The notes under the pieces were generated by a model. That model was not told where the DNA came from. It saw only the letters and a program-made list of their open reading frames with translations, and ran no database searches. Below, in pieces: positions 11,559-24,209 of a stretch of DNA of 64,000 nt (position 1 is its first letter; the number at the start of each line of letters is the position of its first letter). The DNA is from Polytrichum commune (Eukaryota; Streptophyta; Polytrichopsida; Polytrichales; Polytrichaceae), in assembly GCA_950295325.1 (NCBI GenBank), contig OX485807.1, positions 12,861,001-12,925,000 on the forward strand, written 5' to 3'. The position numbers were made by a program, and so were the translations under genes.

Positions 11559-11567
11559 AAACCCTAA
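11559..11567. promoter_or_regulatory. Telo-box AAACCCTAA
   Basis: AAACCCTAA lies 33 bp upstream of the ATP synthase g start codon. Telo-boxes are known in plant promoters and leaders of translation and other housekeeping genes. Similar AAACCCTA motifs also occur in the intron, so only position supports a role. Confidence 0.5.
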
Positions 11568-11723
11568 ACCCCTTCCTCGCCCACACACCACAGGCGATGA
11601 AGGAAGAAGCGAAGAATGCAAAGGGGACAGGGAAGGCAAGGAAAGGCCGGAATCGAAAGACACTGCCTCCACGAGGAGGGACGCACGTAAAGTTGCTACC
11701 TGCCAGGTCGATGTCTAGCTGCC

Positions 11724-11729
11724 CACGTG
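11724..11729. promoter_or_regulatory. G-box core CACGTG
   Basis: The palindrome CACGTG lies about 200 bp upstream of the ATP synthase g start, next to a TGGGC (GCCCA) element resembling site II motifs of plant respiratory-gene promoters. Sequence match only. Confidence 0.35.
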
Positions 11730-12497
11730 TCATGTAGGTAGGTAGGAAGGCTGGAAAGGCTTGCAGTGTGATGAGATGCGGCAGCCCCATATGCCCCTAA
11801 ACCCTTCCATAAGGACCATTGGGGCATCCAACCATCATGATTCACAGCTTAAGGTAATGTGAGCCTAAAGTGGACACCAATTGTAAAGTGGTCAAATTTT
11901 TCAAAATGTAGTACACCTCTTTATCTTAGAATGTGCATTGAAGACAGCCATTGGTAAATGGTAAAAAAAAACGCGTCCATTCTAGGTTTCACATATCTTA
12001 TATAGTATATGGTTATGGGGTCATTTCACATTGTAAAAGCTGTATTTTAGTACCCAAGTGGCTCACTAGAATTTTATTATTTCTTAAATTGATGAAATTT
12101 GTATGTTTTGTTTTCAAATTGTCTAAATTTGTTATGTGTTTTGGTCAAGCATGCGAGTGTTGTGGTGTGACCCACCTACTTGGGTGTCATTAACTTACTT
12201 GACGCAGACAACTATTGACATGTCAATTGGGGTTCACTTGTAAATGGCCTCTCCTTGCCGATATTCACATGGTCAAATATAAGATTTAATTTTTATTTCA
12301 CCCAATTAAAACATTAGAACCCACATTAGAACCCCCTAATGATATACATAGTTTCTTCTTTGAATGGGACCTTTTACCATAGTGCAATTGATTCCTTGTT
12401 GTATAAAGTGTTGAGTGAGTGTCAAGATGGAAGGTTACTACCAAAACAACAAGAGTACGGGATGGGCGGCATATATTATACAGTATTTTACATATAT

Positions 12498-12532
12498 ATA
12501 CAGTTCGGGCGTATATTGTGCGCCGAACTATA
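12498..12532. repeat. Hairpin with AGTTCGG/CCGAACT arms
   Basis: AGTTCGGGCG and CGCCGAACT face each other across a ~9-nt loop, with TATA on both outer sides. It lies about 245 bp upstream of the COX5b start codon. It could be a cruciform-prone site or a residue of a small transposon. Confidence 0.55.
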
Positions 12533-12776
12533 CATACGTTATACACATGTTGGCTTAATTGTTCCTCGCAAAGGAAGGCGACGGCGTCGTGACGACAAGC
12601 GCCGGAGGTGACCACGCGCCTCGGGGCAATCTTATTCACACACAACCGAGGAGGGCATTTGTTCAGCCATCCGCATGCACTGATTTCGTAGCATCAGGAA
12701 GAGTTGGCGAGAATCTTCGCGACATACAAACCTTCAAGGAAGATTGAAGGCGTCGCAGGAACAGCGGCAGGGCATA

Positions 12777-15700
12777 ATGTGGAGGACAGCGGGGAGAGAG
12801 CTGTCGCGGGCGCTGCAGAGGACTGTCGCCACCTCGGTGCAGAGCCGGGCTGTGGCTTTTGCACCGAAAGCCAGAACGTTTCGAAGCACTCCATCGGCGT
12901 TTGGTAGGTTTTTTTATTCTCTCGTGATCTTGGCTCTGGTTTTTCTTTGGGACATCTTTCGACGAACTGAGAAAGAAAGAAGAAAGAATTTGTTCATTCT
13001 CGCTCCAATTTCATTGAGGCGGGTTTGGTACACTCCGTGGTATGAGAGCAATCGCCATTTCCCTGTTCATTGCGTAGGATGCTTTCGATTTCGTGCTTAT
13101 CGCAGACACAGGAGTTTTCTTTGCATTGCAGAGGAATTTTATGGTGTAAGCTATGTTCGTGCATTTTTTTTAGATTTGTCAAGGTGTCCTTGAGAGAGAG
13201 CGGAATTGGGGAAGTGGAATGTAGGAGGTATATTGAAACCTAATCTTTGACATTTTGTAAGGACCTCTTTGGTGGATCTGAGTGCCGATCTGAGAAGCTG
13301 GTCTGTTAAAAAAAATCAACTTGCGCGTGTTATAAGCTATGTTTGCGCATTTTTAGGTGTGTCGGGGATTGATTGGAATTGATGAAGTAGCAAGGGAGTT
13401 GGGAGGGGATCTGAAACCTGGCCTTCGACATTTTGCAAGCACCTCCTATGAGTGTCGATCTGAGGATTTGGGTTTTGATCGCGTGCCAAGCAAAGATTTT
13501 TCTTTTTGGTGATTAGAATTCCAAAAAATATCAGCAAATGCCAGGAAAAATCCTGTGATACTTTGAAGCATTTTTGGCCTTACTCTGGAGAATTTACACT
13601 TGTTAGAATTTGTTGCAGAGCAAGTTTTCACAATGTAGGGATATCCAGCTTCGATCACCCTCGACTCTGTAAATTTGTTGATCGTTGATCGTAAATTTGT
13701 TGATCTCAATGTAGGCATGACACGTGACACGAAGCTTGTAGAAACAAAGTGCCAATGAATCCCATAGGCACATACAGTAGTATAGTATATTTCAACAATC
13801 ATGAGATGATAGATAAAGTGGGTAATGTTTGATTGACAATACCAGGTTTCCGTCATCACGCTGGAAATTCTTGGAGAATATTCAATGGATTTGATGCAAA
13901 AGAGGTTAACAAAATATTATTCCCCTGCAGGAGGCTTCCTGGAGGCAGAATGACCAAGTCCCTCTATAACAACTTTGGCTTTCTAGGATTATGCTGTGTA
14001 TACATTTAGACATGGTTTCAACTTATGTTTCTATATGGTTGTTATGACACATGATTCAATGTTACCTCAGGTCAATTGGATGAATTTGGAATTGCTACTG
14101 GAGCTGAGCGAGAGGAATTGGAATACCAGCGCCAGGTAATCTATTATCTTCTTATGTCTTGTCCACTTTTTCTGGCATTGCTGTGCTTGATTTACATCAC
14201 TGCACTACTTATTTGAATTAATGTGGACATTTAATTAACACACAGAATGTTTAGAGTGGACTACATAATTTGAAAGTTACTTGCTGTTGAAGTGACGAAT
14301 TAGTCTGGCCACTCGTCACTAGACAAGGTTTTCATAACAACTTACCACCGCCAAGTCAATTGACAAGCCTACCATTGACATTTCAATACCCTCAAGGTCA
14401 CTCTTGAAGTTTAAACCAACTACTCGCCTATTGTTCTAGAAAAATATGGATAGTCAACAAATATGTGACATCATGTTACTTCATGATACACGACATCTTG
14501 GGTATAAGGAAATTAATGTGATAGACGTCCATACACATCAATTATCTTAGGAAAGGAATTGATGTTGACTTCAAAAATGTTGACACGGCAGAATTAGTTT
14601 TGTGATTTTTCATTGAAATGAAAGGTGTAGTTGCGGTTAAGTGCTTAAAGACAAATTCTGGAATGCAGGGAAAGAAGCGGTTTGATCTTGATCCTCCTCG
14701 TGGGCCATTTGGCACCAAGGTTAGACTGGATTTATTTTTATGAATTATTGTGCTGGAAAACCCTGTGTAGAAGTATGAGGTCTTTCTACCTTTTCGAGAT
14801 TGTTGTATAGAATCTATGGTTCTCTGAGAATTCTGGTGCTTAGTATAATTTCCATTAAGAGCTTGTGTTTGACGCCCCATCAGCTTGCTTACTACTCTTA
14901 ACAATAAATCAAAGTGCCTCTTCTCGTTCAAACATTTTTCTTCCTGCTGCCGAAATGTTGATAATTCAAGATATGTAATGTCCCAATTCCTAATTTTAAT
15001 ATTAGATATTACATGTTAATACTGAACTTGATCCTGATTTCACAGGAAGCCCCTGCTATTGTGGAATCACATTACGACGTACGGACAGTAGGGTGTTCAG
15101 GAGGCATTGGTGGTAAGAAACTCAAATCTTTGAAGGCTCCACTGTGCTCAGAGTCATCAGTGTGTTGAGCATCCTACACACTGATTATGGTATATATTAT
15201 GGGCATACTATTAAGCTTATTTCTACACCAGAATTTTTTGGGGATGATAGTGTGGGTGCACGTTGTTTCCAACTCCCATAATGTAGCATTCGAATATAAT
15301 GTGGACCACACTAATTGTTCACTATTGAAAAAATAATGTGCATATATATGTGTATATTTGGTATCATATAAAAACATCTCATTTGAATCTATTAAATCAA
15401 TACAAAAAGTGTATTATATTAGTTAGGGTGTACACTGTATCCCTTGCTGATGTTTGACAGTGTGCACCACAGTAACGAGTTGGAAGTCCTTTATTTGACT
15501 GTTGATATGTGATGTCCAGATCAAAAAATGTACATAATAAGCTAAAACTCGAATTCGTCTTATTTCTACATTACTTGTTAAATATCATTTAATATAGGAT
15601 GTAGCAATATCTTGGATTGTTGCAAAAGGAAAAGAGTATTTCCTACTGCTTGCTTATGGCCCGAGGGTCCAGGGTACCAATTTTGGAGACACTCTGGGCA

Positions 15701-16294
15701 GGTAGATATACATGCCTTTGGCATGAATTTGCAATCAACATCTCTGATAAGAGACAGTACTGATTTCTGGTGAAAGCAGAGGATGAACATGATGTAACAT
15801 GGTTCCACCTGGAGAAAGGCAAAACATGGGAGTGCCCTGTCTGCACACAAGTGTTCCAGGTAATCCAAAAATGCTTTAACCGAGTTCACTATTCTTTGCT
15901 GAATCATCCTCATTAATTTGATGTTGGAGTAAGAACAGCATGCAAGCACTGCACCGTAGAGGATGGTCTTTTCCATCTTTACTAGTGACAGAATGTAGAT
16001 TCCACGTTGGATACAAGTGGGCTTAGCCAATGTGAGTAAGATGCATGGTAAAATATGAAGAAGTTTTTTTTTGTTGTTGTTGGATTTAGTGCAGTTGTTT
16101 GGGGCGTAATCTCTTAAATGGGTAGCCCTTGATAATGTGGTGATCCATTCGTTTTGGATGCATAAATTCCATGTGATTACCTAGTCTGTTTGCAAGTAGT
16201 ACCAAGAAATTTTGAAAATATTGGTTTGGTGGTGATGTGACAGTTGAAGGTTATTGGAGTGGGTGGGCAACCGGGGCATGATGAACATCACTAG
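12777..16294 (+). CDS. COX5B: Cytochrome c oxidase subunit 5b, mitochondrial, 6 exons
   Basis: A nuclear-encoded, zinc-binding peripheral subunit of respiratory complex IV. Exons: 12777-12903, 14071-14135, 14669-14719, 15046-15112, 15780-15859, 16244-16294, all with GT/AG borders and matching phases, giving 146 residues. The Arg/Ser/Ala-rich N-terminus without acidic clusters fits a mitochondrial presequence. The mature part shows IATGAEREELE, PPRGPFGTKEAPAIV, then Cys98 (VGCSGG), DEHDVTWFHLEKGK and Cys122/Cys125 (ECPVC), the plant form of the zinc site. The tail GQPGHDEHH ends the protein. The largest intron (1,167 nt) is the first. Confidence 0.94.
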
Positions 16295-17229
16295 GATGGT
16301 AGAATTTGCTTGATGCATATGAATTAGTGTGGGAAGCTGTTGCATATCCAATAGGAGAAGCTTTGCACATCCATTTATGCACTAGGGTTCTTTTTCCTGT
16401 CATGCTCACACCTTCCATGCTCAATCAAGTTGGCGTGTAATGATCCTAAATACTTCCAGGGTTATTCTGTGCAATGTGTCTACTTTAGACTTTAGGAGTC
16501 TTGACAGAAAAATTGAAGAAGCTATAATCATAGCAGGCACTATACCTTCTGAAAAATATCAACAGTGGAGACTGTCTCAAACTGGACCTCGTTTTGTTTC
16601 AGGCGCTATGATCAAAGTTGAAATTGAACCTACAGGATATTCTTCATGAAATTTTCTTTTGAACTCTTCTTACTTCACTTGCACAAGTATCTATTGCAGA
16701 GCTTTTGCTGCTAAAAAGTTACATACACTATGGAACTAACAAAAATAAGCATTGCTTGTTGTCCACAAACACCTTTCATTATGGTGGCAACTTCCTAAGA
16801 ATCTATGAAGAAGCAAAATCTCACCCAGAAAGTGCAACCCTACACTGCAAAATAACATGTATGTATCTGACACGCATATCTCTTGATCACATGCACTTGC
16901 ACTGTTGAAATTTGTGGTGCAACTTATTGTATTAGATTTGTAGCTAAAAGCAGAATAAACAAATTGTGAGCGACAAAAGCAAGGAAAGGTGCACCTTGTT
17001 TCATATTCAGTTTCATAATTTTTGGTGGTGACGGAAGGGAGATAGTGAATGCAAAGAGATGTCTAGTAATGCATAGTAGGATGTGCAGATTCATATTCAT
17101 GTTTCTAATTCAACACATAGTTCAACATTGTTTAACTGCACTCTCTTGGGAATGCTCATAATTCCATGTTATATTTGTAGTCTAGTGTAAACTTTGCTTT
17201 CTTTCAAGGAAACTGCCCAGATTAAAATC
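16295..17229. other. COX5b 3' flank, nothing else recognised
   Basis: AT-rich sequence expected to contain the COX5b 3' untranslated region. Two short open frames have no family resemblance. Confidence 0.5.
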
Positions 17230-18556
17230 TAGGGCCGGGGCTAGTGCTCATGCCAAACCGCATGGGCCTCGCTCTGCCAACCCATGGCCCCATCATATTT
17301 TATTTTCTTTATTCGGACTGAAAATTATTGTCCGCCTTGCCCGACTTCAAAAACAAATTGCCCTCGCATTCTTGAAGGGTGCTTGTCCACAAAAACCATA
17401 TCGAGTGCACCTTCAAGAAATTGTGCACCTTCAAGGTCCAAATTCCAATAAATTGTAGTACCTTTATGACTTTTGCTATTTATAGGTGAATAGTGATTCA
17501 AATTCTTATTGTTGTGTATGACAACCCCAACTTAAAGGAAAAACCAAAATTTCCCATATTAATGTTTGAGAATTTTATGATGCAATTCTCAAAAGTTGGT
17601 TTTCCTAAAAATAGTTTATTAGTGCCGAAGTGATAAGGTACTACGCTATATGTCTACTTCCCCCTAGTAGATAAGCAGTTGACTTAGATTACATTCCTAA
17701 AGTGAAACCTTCAATAAAGCATTAAATTAACATGGAAGGCAAAATATTACAAAATCCTCATTAGCATTGACGACTTTATAATTTATGTGACTTACCATTT
17801 GAAGTAGTCTTTGTCATTCTAAAATGGAACTTGAATTGTTGTGCTATTTTTAGTTTGTTTATTAGATGACCGTTTAGTTAATTCCTTCTACTTACACAAG
17901 TATTCATAAATGCTCAAACTAATTGAGTGTGCTGAAGTTTAATTGAACATAATGAACCTAGCTAAGTCTAATTAAATTGGAAACTATGCTTCCCAAAGTA
18001 ATTGAGCATGATTAGGTAAGCATGATTTTTTTTAATTAGGCTTATTACACTTAATCAAATTTAATCACACTTGATTATTTGAACATGTATGAATACTTGT
18101 GTAAGTAGAAGGAATTAGCTAAACTATTACATATATAAACAAACTACAAATGGAACACTAATTTAAGTTCCATTTTAGAATAACAAAGACTCTTCAAATG
18201 GTAAATCGCATGAATTATAAGGTCCTCGATGCTATTGAGGATTTTGTAATATTTTAGACTTCCAAGTTAATTGAATGCTTTATCGATTATTTCACTTTTG
18301 GGAATGAAATCTCATTCAATTGCTTAATTTCTAGGGGGAAGTGTACATATATATTGAATTTTGGACCTTGAAGGTGAAAGTGCACTCCATATGGGTTTTG
18401 TGGACAAATGGCCTAAAAGAATGCAAGGGCAATTTTTCATTTTGAAGTCAGGTTGGCAACAATTTTCAGTTGGGATCATAAAATTTTGAATATGGTGGGT
18501 TCATGGCTTGGCAGAGCAAGGCCATGTGATTTGGCATGAGCTCAAGCCCCAAGCCA
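17230..18556. mobile_element. Foldback element with ~0.6-kb inverted arms
   Basis: Almost the entire 1.3 kb is an imperfect inverted repeat. The outer ends match (GCTCATGCCAAACCGCATGG on the left, GCTCATGCCAAATCACATGG on the right read inward), and so do inner blocks such as ATTCCTTCTACTTACACAAG at about 17,881 against its complement near 18,095. No coding capacity was seen. Right-arm sequence recurs at 26.3-26.7 and 27.86-28.0 kb. An 8-bp hAT-like target was looked for; the flanks agree only in part. Transcription would give a long hairpin RNA. Confidence 0.75.
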
Positions 18557-20442
18557 TTCAAAAGGGTCCCAACTTCCCAACTTCCCAAGTCCTAAGTCCC
18601 ATTTCACTTGAGATCTATCCGTGCAATCTTAGCCGTTAAGAGCATGGAAGTTGGGACGACTTAACACTTCACATGGGTCCCAAGCCCTAAGTCCCAAGTA
18701 CGACATGGATACTTACAAGGCAGGTGAGGCTTGGGACTTGTGTCGAGAGATGGGTCAAGCAAAATGTTGGACTCACCTCAAAACACACATCATGAGATTT
18801 CTTTGCATGAAATAATCAATATCCCTTAAAAACCATACTTTCAATGGGCTCTTGAAGCTCAAAAGTTGGGAATTTGCCTCCATATTTGGAGTTGTTGACA
18901 CGAGTGGGACATGAGACCACGTGTGAACCAACAATGTGAACTCAACCTTTTAAACACTTCAAAATCCCACAACTGAAATTGTGTGTTGTATCTTATTATT
19001 CGAAAGGATCACATACAAAAGGTGGTGCTTAAGACGGCACTCATTACCTACTATAATAGTATGACACCACAAGAATCCAATTTTGATATTCCATGCTAAA
19101 CTTTTGGATGAGTTTCAGGGACCTTGCAATTCCATGCTCATGAACCTTCAATTCTTCATGTTTCTTAATTGGAGTGAGCAGACTACAAAGGTTTTGAGAG
19201 TCAAGCTAGAGATTCACATTCTCTGTGATAATCACAAAGGCCCTCCCAATTGTGCTGACTATTGAACCTAGAATAATATATAATTTGAGCATATAATCCA
19301 ATGTCATTGTAAGTGACACATCTTTTTAGGTTTATGTTCTTCATAGCGAACCTTGACATATACCAATCGTATATAGACAAGCGGGCCTTATTTGGTTGCT
19401 CGTCTTAAATGGACATTGAATATATTTGAGTAGTGTGTAGATCTAAGAACAAAAACCATAAATACATGTGGTTAAGTGATATTGGATTGGATGCTTGAAC
19501 TTTGTTGACTTATGCTCAATAGTCACCATAATTGCTCACACCTATATGATCATTTAGTAAGACAACGAATCTTTATCTTGACAAAGATTGTAGCCCGGGG
19601 GCAAGGGACTTGTTCCCGAGACATCCAAAGGTCATGAATAAATGGGCCATGAGAAAGTTCGCACCAGGCCTCTTCAATTGAATCCCATACATTCCATCAA
19701 CTTCAAATGCCCAAATTAACGACCAAACCATTGGCAATCAACTTAGTGAACCTAGGTTCCCCCATCTTGGGAAAATAAAATAAATGTATGGGTAAAGTTT
19801 TTGACTTTCAACCTCCAACTAACCTCCAACTTAATTGTAAGGTTTCTAAGCTCCTCAATATGACGTAGGCCGAGGATTGCTCTAGAGCAGATTATGAGTG
19901 CATGTTGAGCATAATGGCTGCGAACATCAAGTCCTCCATAGAGGCATGTCATAATGAGTTTGGTACCCAATGAAACAATATGGAATGTCCTTCGTTCAAA
20001 CCTCCACATTGACTCCAAGCATGCATCCAAAACTTACCGACACATGGAAAGTTATGCATGCAAAACAACCAACTCCCTGCTAAAACTCCGGTTGAATTAA
20101 TGGATAACTCTATTGTCTAGACCTACTCCGATTTTTGTCATGCATTTTGTAGGCCTCCTATTAAATGCTCTCTGGACTTGCTGATGGATTGTTGAGTCAC
20201 AAAATTATAACACCCCCTCACAATGTTTCACATTCGATAAGGCCTTCTTCCCATGGCTTTTTCTTAATCCAAAGCTTTGCAAAGAATACGGGCCTTTTTA
20301 TTAGGAGGGCCTTCATTCGCGAACGCCCTAGGGGTTGCACCATATCTACCACGTTTTTATGTTTATTTGAAGGACATTGCCCTAGTGATGGGGAGGTTTT
20401 TGGCTAATCATTTGAGATCCTAGTGTTTGCAAGTCCAGCCAG
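18557..20442. other. Intergenic, nothing recognised
   Basis: No gene or clear element. Short recurring TCCCAA(C/G) blocks occur at 18.56-18.75 kb. Confidence 0.45.
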
Positions 20443-20571
20443 GTACATGTTGACATCCTTTGGTTTTCCTTTATTAGATTGGGGTATATACTATGAATTC
20501 CTCTAAAATGGTCGGTAATTTTCATGCAGTCTTGAACTTCAACCGGTTATTCCTCAAACTCAACCGGTTCA
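20443..20571. repeat. Dispersed repeat with AACCGGTT palindromes, left part
   Basis: From TACATGTTGACATC onward this matches 46,391-46,530 and, briefly, 23,095-23,125. Two AACCGGTT palindromes lie 22 bp apart near its end. The repeat continues after the LINE insertion at about 21,763-21,800 (ACTAACTACCGGTTCTCC). Class unknown; a solo-terminal repeat is possible. Confidence 0.5.
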
Positions 20572-21762
20572 GAGAAGAGAGAGAAGAAACTTCGATTCCC
20601 GGGGGGACCGACGTGAATGAAGTGTTTGTTCGTTCCACCCCTAGTCCTATGTCCACGGGACATAGGAATAGAAGTAAAGAACTATTTCCCCCTTTCGAGA
20701 GTAGACACTATAGTCACAAGTAACCAATAACATATAGCAGCCAATACCCAATAGAACGAGTACAAATAAGGTTTAATTAGTATAGGGTTTGTTTTGTGCA
20801 GGGTTTAGACATCAGGTCATGGTCTCATTGTTGTGTGGAGAGGGCGTCTTTCATAATACAACTTTTGAGTCATCTAGGGGGGTCTTGTATTTGTGGTAGA
20901 GGTTGGTGATTTTCTAGCCTTCTTTTGTGGAGGAGGATGGACATGGCGTATTGTATGGCAATGGTATTGATGTTTTTGAAGGTATTTCGGATGGATGGCA
21001 TAGGTAGTTTGAATTTGTCTTCAAGTAGTTTCATTGATGGAATGTGTGCTGCGGCTATGGCGCCTACTGTAATAACAATGAGCGGATCAATTTTCCAGCC
21101 TAGAGCAGCAATGTTTTCTATCAATGGCTTGTATTTGTTAGCTTTAGCTTCTAGTGTTTATGGTGAGAATCTGTCATTACAGTATGTGAATTCAATGAAT
21201 TGTATGGTAAGAGTTTGGTCTATATTTGTGGGGGGTTCATTTTGATATGGTAACCCTATAACGCAAAGAATGTCGGGTCTAAATCGAGAGTTACACTGGC
21301 ATCTTTGGGTTCCACATGTGCAGGGTAAGAGCCAGTTAGGGACGGTGTTTTCTTGGGGGTTGTCATTAAAGGTACCAGCGTTCATGAGAGTGTAGCATTG
21401 GGATTTTTCGGAAGAAATTAGTAATTTTTTGATTTCCCATACTGCTTTGTTATGTCTTTTGATGTGTAGTGAGTGAATATGTTGTTGCCTACATGTGAGT
21501 AGTACATGTAGCCATGTATCAGGTTCACATGAGTTACAAATAGGACAGGTGATGGTGGGGAATCTTTGTCTACCAAAGAAGGTTTGTTTTCTGGCTTGGC
21601 CCATGTAGGTTCCGGTACGGAATTTGATAAGGCATGATTTTTGCTTGTCCGTAATGGTAGGGTTATTCCAAAATTCATTGGAAAGTTCCTTGTCAATGTC
21701 TTCATTGCCTGTCCATTTACAAATATTGGGGGTTTGTGTGGCCATAGTTTCTAAATTGTTTA
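20572..21762 (-). mobile_element. 5'-truncated LINE, RLE type (CCHC finger plus PD-(D/E)xK-like endonuclease)
   Basis: Twelve-base direct repeats TCAACCGGTTCA flank it (20560-20571 and 21763-21774). On the minus strand the coding remnant runs from about 21,760 to 20,870. It holds a finger CPICN...DTWLHVLLTC followed by IKRHNKAV, as in R2-like retrotransposons, then RPDILCVIG, IQFIEFTYC, KYKPLIENIAALGW and LIVITVG, the layout of the restriction-enzyme-like endonuclease of that group. The reverse transcriptase is missing by truncation, and the frame is broken once near 21,155. The 3' region has a hairpin (20593-20610) and a pyrimidine-rich TTCTC tail. Confidence 0.8.
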
Positions 21763-21799
21763 TCAACCGGTTCATTTGTAACTAACTACCGGTTCTCCC

Positions 21800-23170
21800 C
21801 GATCATAGCATTGCCCCTAATTTCATTGGGCATCGTGAAACTATTGCATAGAATGTACCTCTCATTCATCCAACATAAAAGTCATGAAATATTATGCAAA
21901 CTAGACGTACTTTTTTGTTTAGCTCACTTGAAACCATCTTTAGCTTTCAAGACCTTGAATTAAGCTAGTCCAAGTTCAATCTAAGACGAATTGACAACAA
22001 TTCTACAGGGGGTCAAGTTTATCGTTGGGTGGATGCCATTGAGAGGTACTTTCATACGCAGTAATTCATTCTTGCTATTTTATTTCCCTGATAATGATTA
22101 CGCATTAGGTAACGAACTATGATGTAGGGTCCGTTCCTTGCCAAGTGGCATAGCAACAAGGCGGAAACCGACCCCTCCTTTGAGCAGGCAATTGGTTCCG
22201 AAACACCAAGGTTTGTGGAGCCTTGATGCTCTCACAACGACCGGTTCGGCAAGCTAGAAAGGAGATTGAACAAGCAGATAGTTGCAAGAGTGCTCTACCC
22301 TATTATTATCATGTGCACATGACTATTTTTGATTGGTGGTCCAACCAAGGCCAAACTTTGGCTCATTTTAGACATCGCTTGACATTAACAATCACTTGCA
22401 ATTGGGCCTCACTTGAAAAACGAGTTGCTACCACTAACACTTCTGAATCACATCGCATACGTGGTTGTTTATGATTCGTTGCCAAACTCTGGACCCATTT
22501 CAAAGACCACCACTAGATCACTTCTCCAAGGCATGGCCAACAAATATGATTTAGAATCCATGTCGAGATGTGACACGTCAGCAACACGACTCCAATAACC
22601 AACTACGTTGGTGAAAAGGGTGAACCTCCACAAGGTGGATCCCAAAGCTTGTGCTCGTGCTTGACACATGAAGTCAGTGGTGATTTTTCACAAGGTCCCT
22701 AACATGTCTAGGGACATGTTCATAAAAAAGAACATTTCCAGTGGATGGGTTCTTAGAATATGAACCAATTTTTGGACGTGTCAAATTCACTTTGGATGGG
22801 TTATGAAAATAACAATTTTTTTGATAATTTCCCCCCCTAAGAAATGGTACAAATATCAGTTACATTATGTCATATATGACATGTGAATACAAGCATAATG
22901 CAATCAAACCACTAATACCCAATCAAAATATCAACCTTGAAGTGCTTGATTCACCTGCATACATTAATTCATCAACCAAAAAATTTAGAGTGAGGTGGAT
23001 TGGAAAGATGAGAATCGACAGCAAAAGACAGATAACTGACGAACATTGAAGGCATAATTTGTCAAGATCCTATTGTTTCGAAGTGCAACTAGTCACATGT
23101 CGACATCTTTCAGTTTTTTCTAATTTTTATTTATTTATTCCTAAATTTTTACCAGCATTGTAAGAGACTT
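21800..23170. other. Intergenic, mostly unrecognised
   Basis: No credible gene. A short block at 23,093-23,125 matches the repeat at 20.44 kb and 46.39 kb. Confidence 0.4.
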
Positions 23171-24209
23171 ATTTATACCTCTTGTGGGACGGGTATTTTC
23201 ATTTTCAAACCGGTTTTGGGACGGGTTGCAAGGTTTTTGGGCGTGGACGGGCAAAAACTTTGTGAAAAATCAGCCCTGATCGAACCATCGACGCCAGCAG
23301 AAGAGCTTCGGTGGATACCCGGACCCGACGCCTCCTGCCCGGGTCGCGGCACGCGGTACCCGGGGCCCGTCAGAATGCTACCCCTCCCTCCCGTCATTTG
23401 AACCCTACGAGAGGGGCCCTGCCCAGCGCACCACCTTCGCTTACATTCTACGTGCCTGCCATTCCTCCATCGTCCTTCCTTCCTTCGCCTCCGTGCTCCT
23501 CAATCCCCCGCTGTACGCATCCGCCCATCCTTTTTTTCACTCCATTTGTGTGCTGTGTGCTCAATCTGGCAATTAGGTGCCTGTCTCCGCCCTCACTGTC
23601 CTGGAATTTGGAAGTTTCTTCCGTCCTTTGTAGCGTTGGAGGTGATCGGGATATTGCGTGCCCAGCTTGTGGTTGGTCGGTTATTGCATTCGTTTTCACA
23701 TCAACCGTTGCATCGAAGCTTTCGTACTCGTTTCGCGACTTGATACAACACGCTGTCCTGTTTGTAGTTTTTTGTGATCAGATTTAGGTTTCTGTTGTGC
23801 ATTAGGAACGGCTGGGGAAGCACGTGTCTCCTGTAACGTCGGACGAGGTTTGGTGTATTGCAGTTTTGATTTTTTCTGGTGTCTAGGCTTGATGGCATCC
23901 GCGAATCGCCTCATTCAGTTGCGACTGTGGCTGTGGAATATGTTACATTGTACCGTAGCGGGACCTGGGGCTGTGCGCCTTCGGGCGTGCGACGAGTAGG
24001 CTGTCTTCTGTGTGCGAATGATTTTTTGTGGATTTGGAGATCCGTGAAGCTTGAGTAAAAAACCTGAGAGTGTCAGTTTTGGTCCAGGTTTTTGTGGCGG
24101 GGTTTTGATGTGGTTGAATGTGAGATGGTGTTGATGTTTTGATTTGTGTGCAGATTGTTTTGTACCTTCAAATCGAAGAGTAATTCAGTCGTAGCTCAAC
24201 TCGGCAGCT
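23171..24209 (+). promoter_or_regulatory. Profilin upstream region, GC-rich
   Basis: GC and CpG content rise sharply at about 23,210-23,480, unlike the surrounding sequence, and remain moderate up to the profilin start. This suggests promoter and 5' leader, possibly with a leader intron. No TATA box could be assigned with confidence. Confidence 0.4.

Larger units (their letters stand above)
11527..12776. promoter_or_regulatory. Divergent upstream region of ATP synthase g and COX5b
   Basis: This 1.25-kb stretch separates two genes for mitochondrial oxidative phosphorylation that point away from each other. Its left part is GC-rich and holds a telo-box and a G-box; its right part holds a strong hairpin. 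The middle (about 11,830-12,480) is AT-rich and shows no gene. Whether one promoter serves both is inference; 1.25 kb is also ample for two separate ones. Confidence 0.5.

Noticed and set aside
15578-16030. 150-residue minus-strand frame in the COX5b gene
   Set aside because: It lies antisense to COX5b exon 5 and its introns, so it is a shadow.
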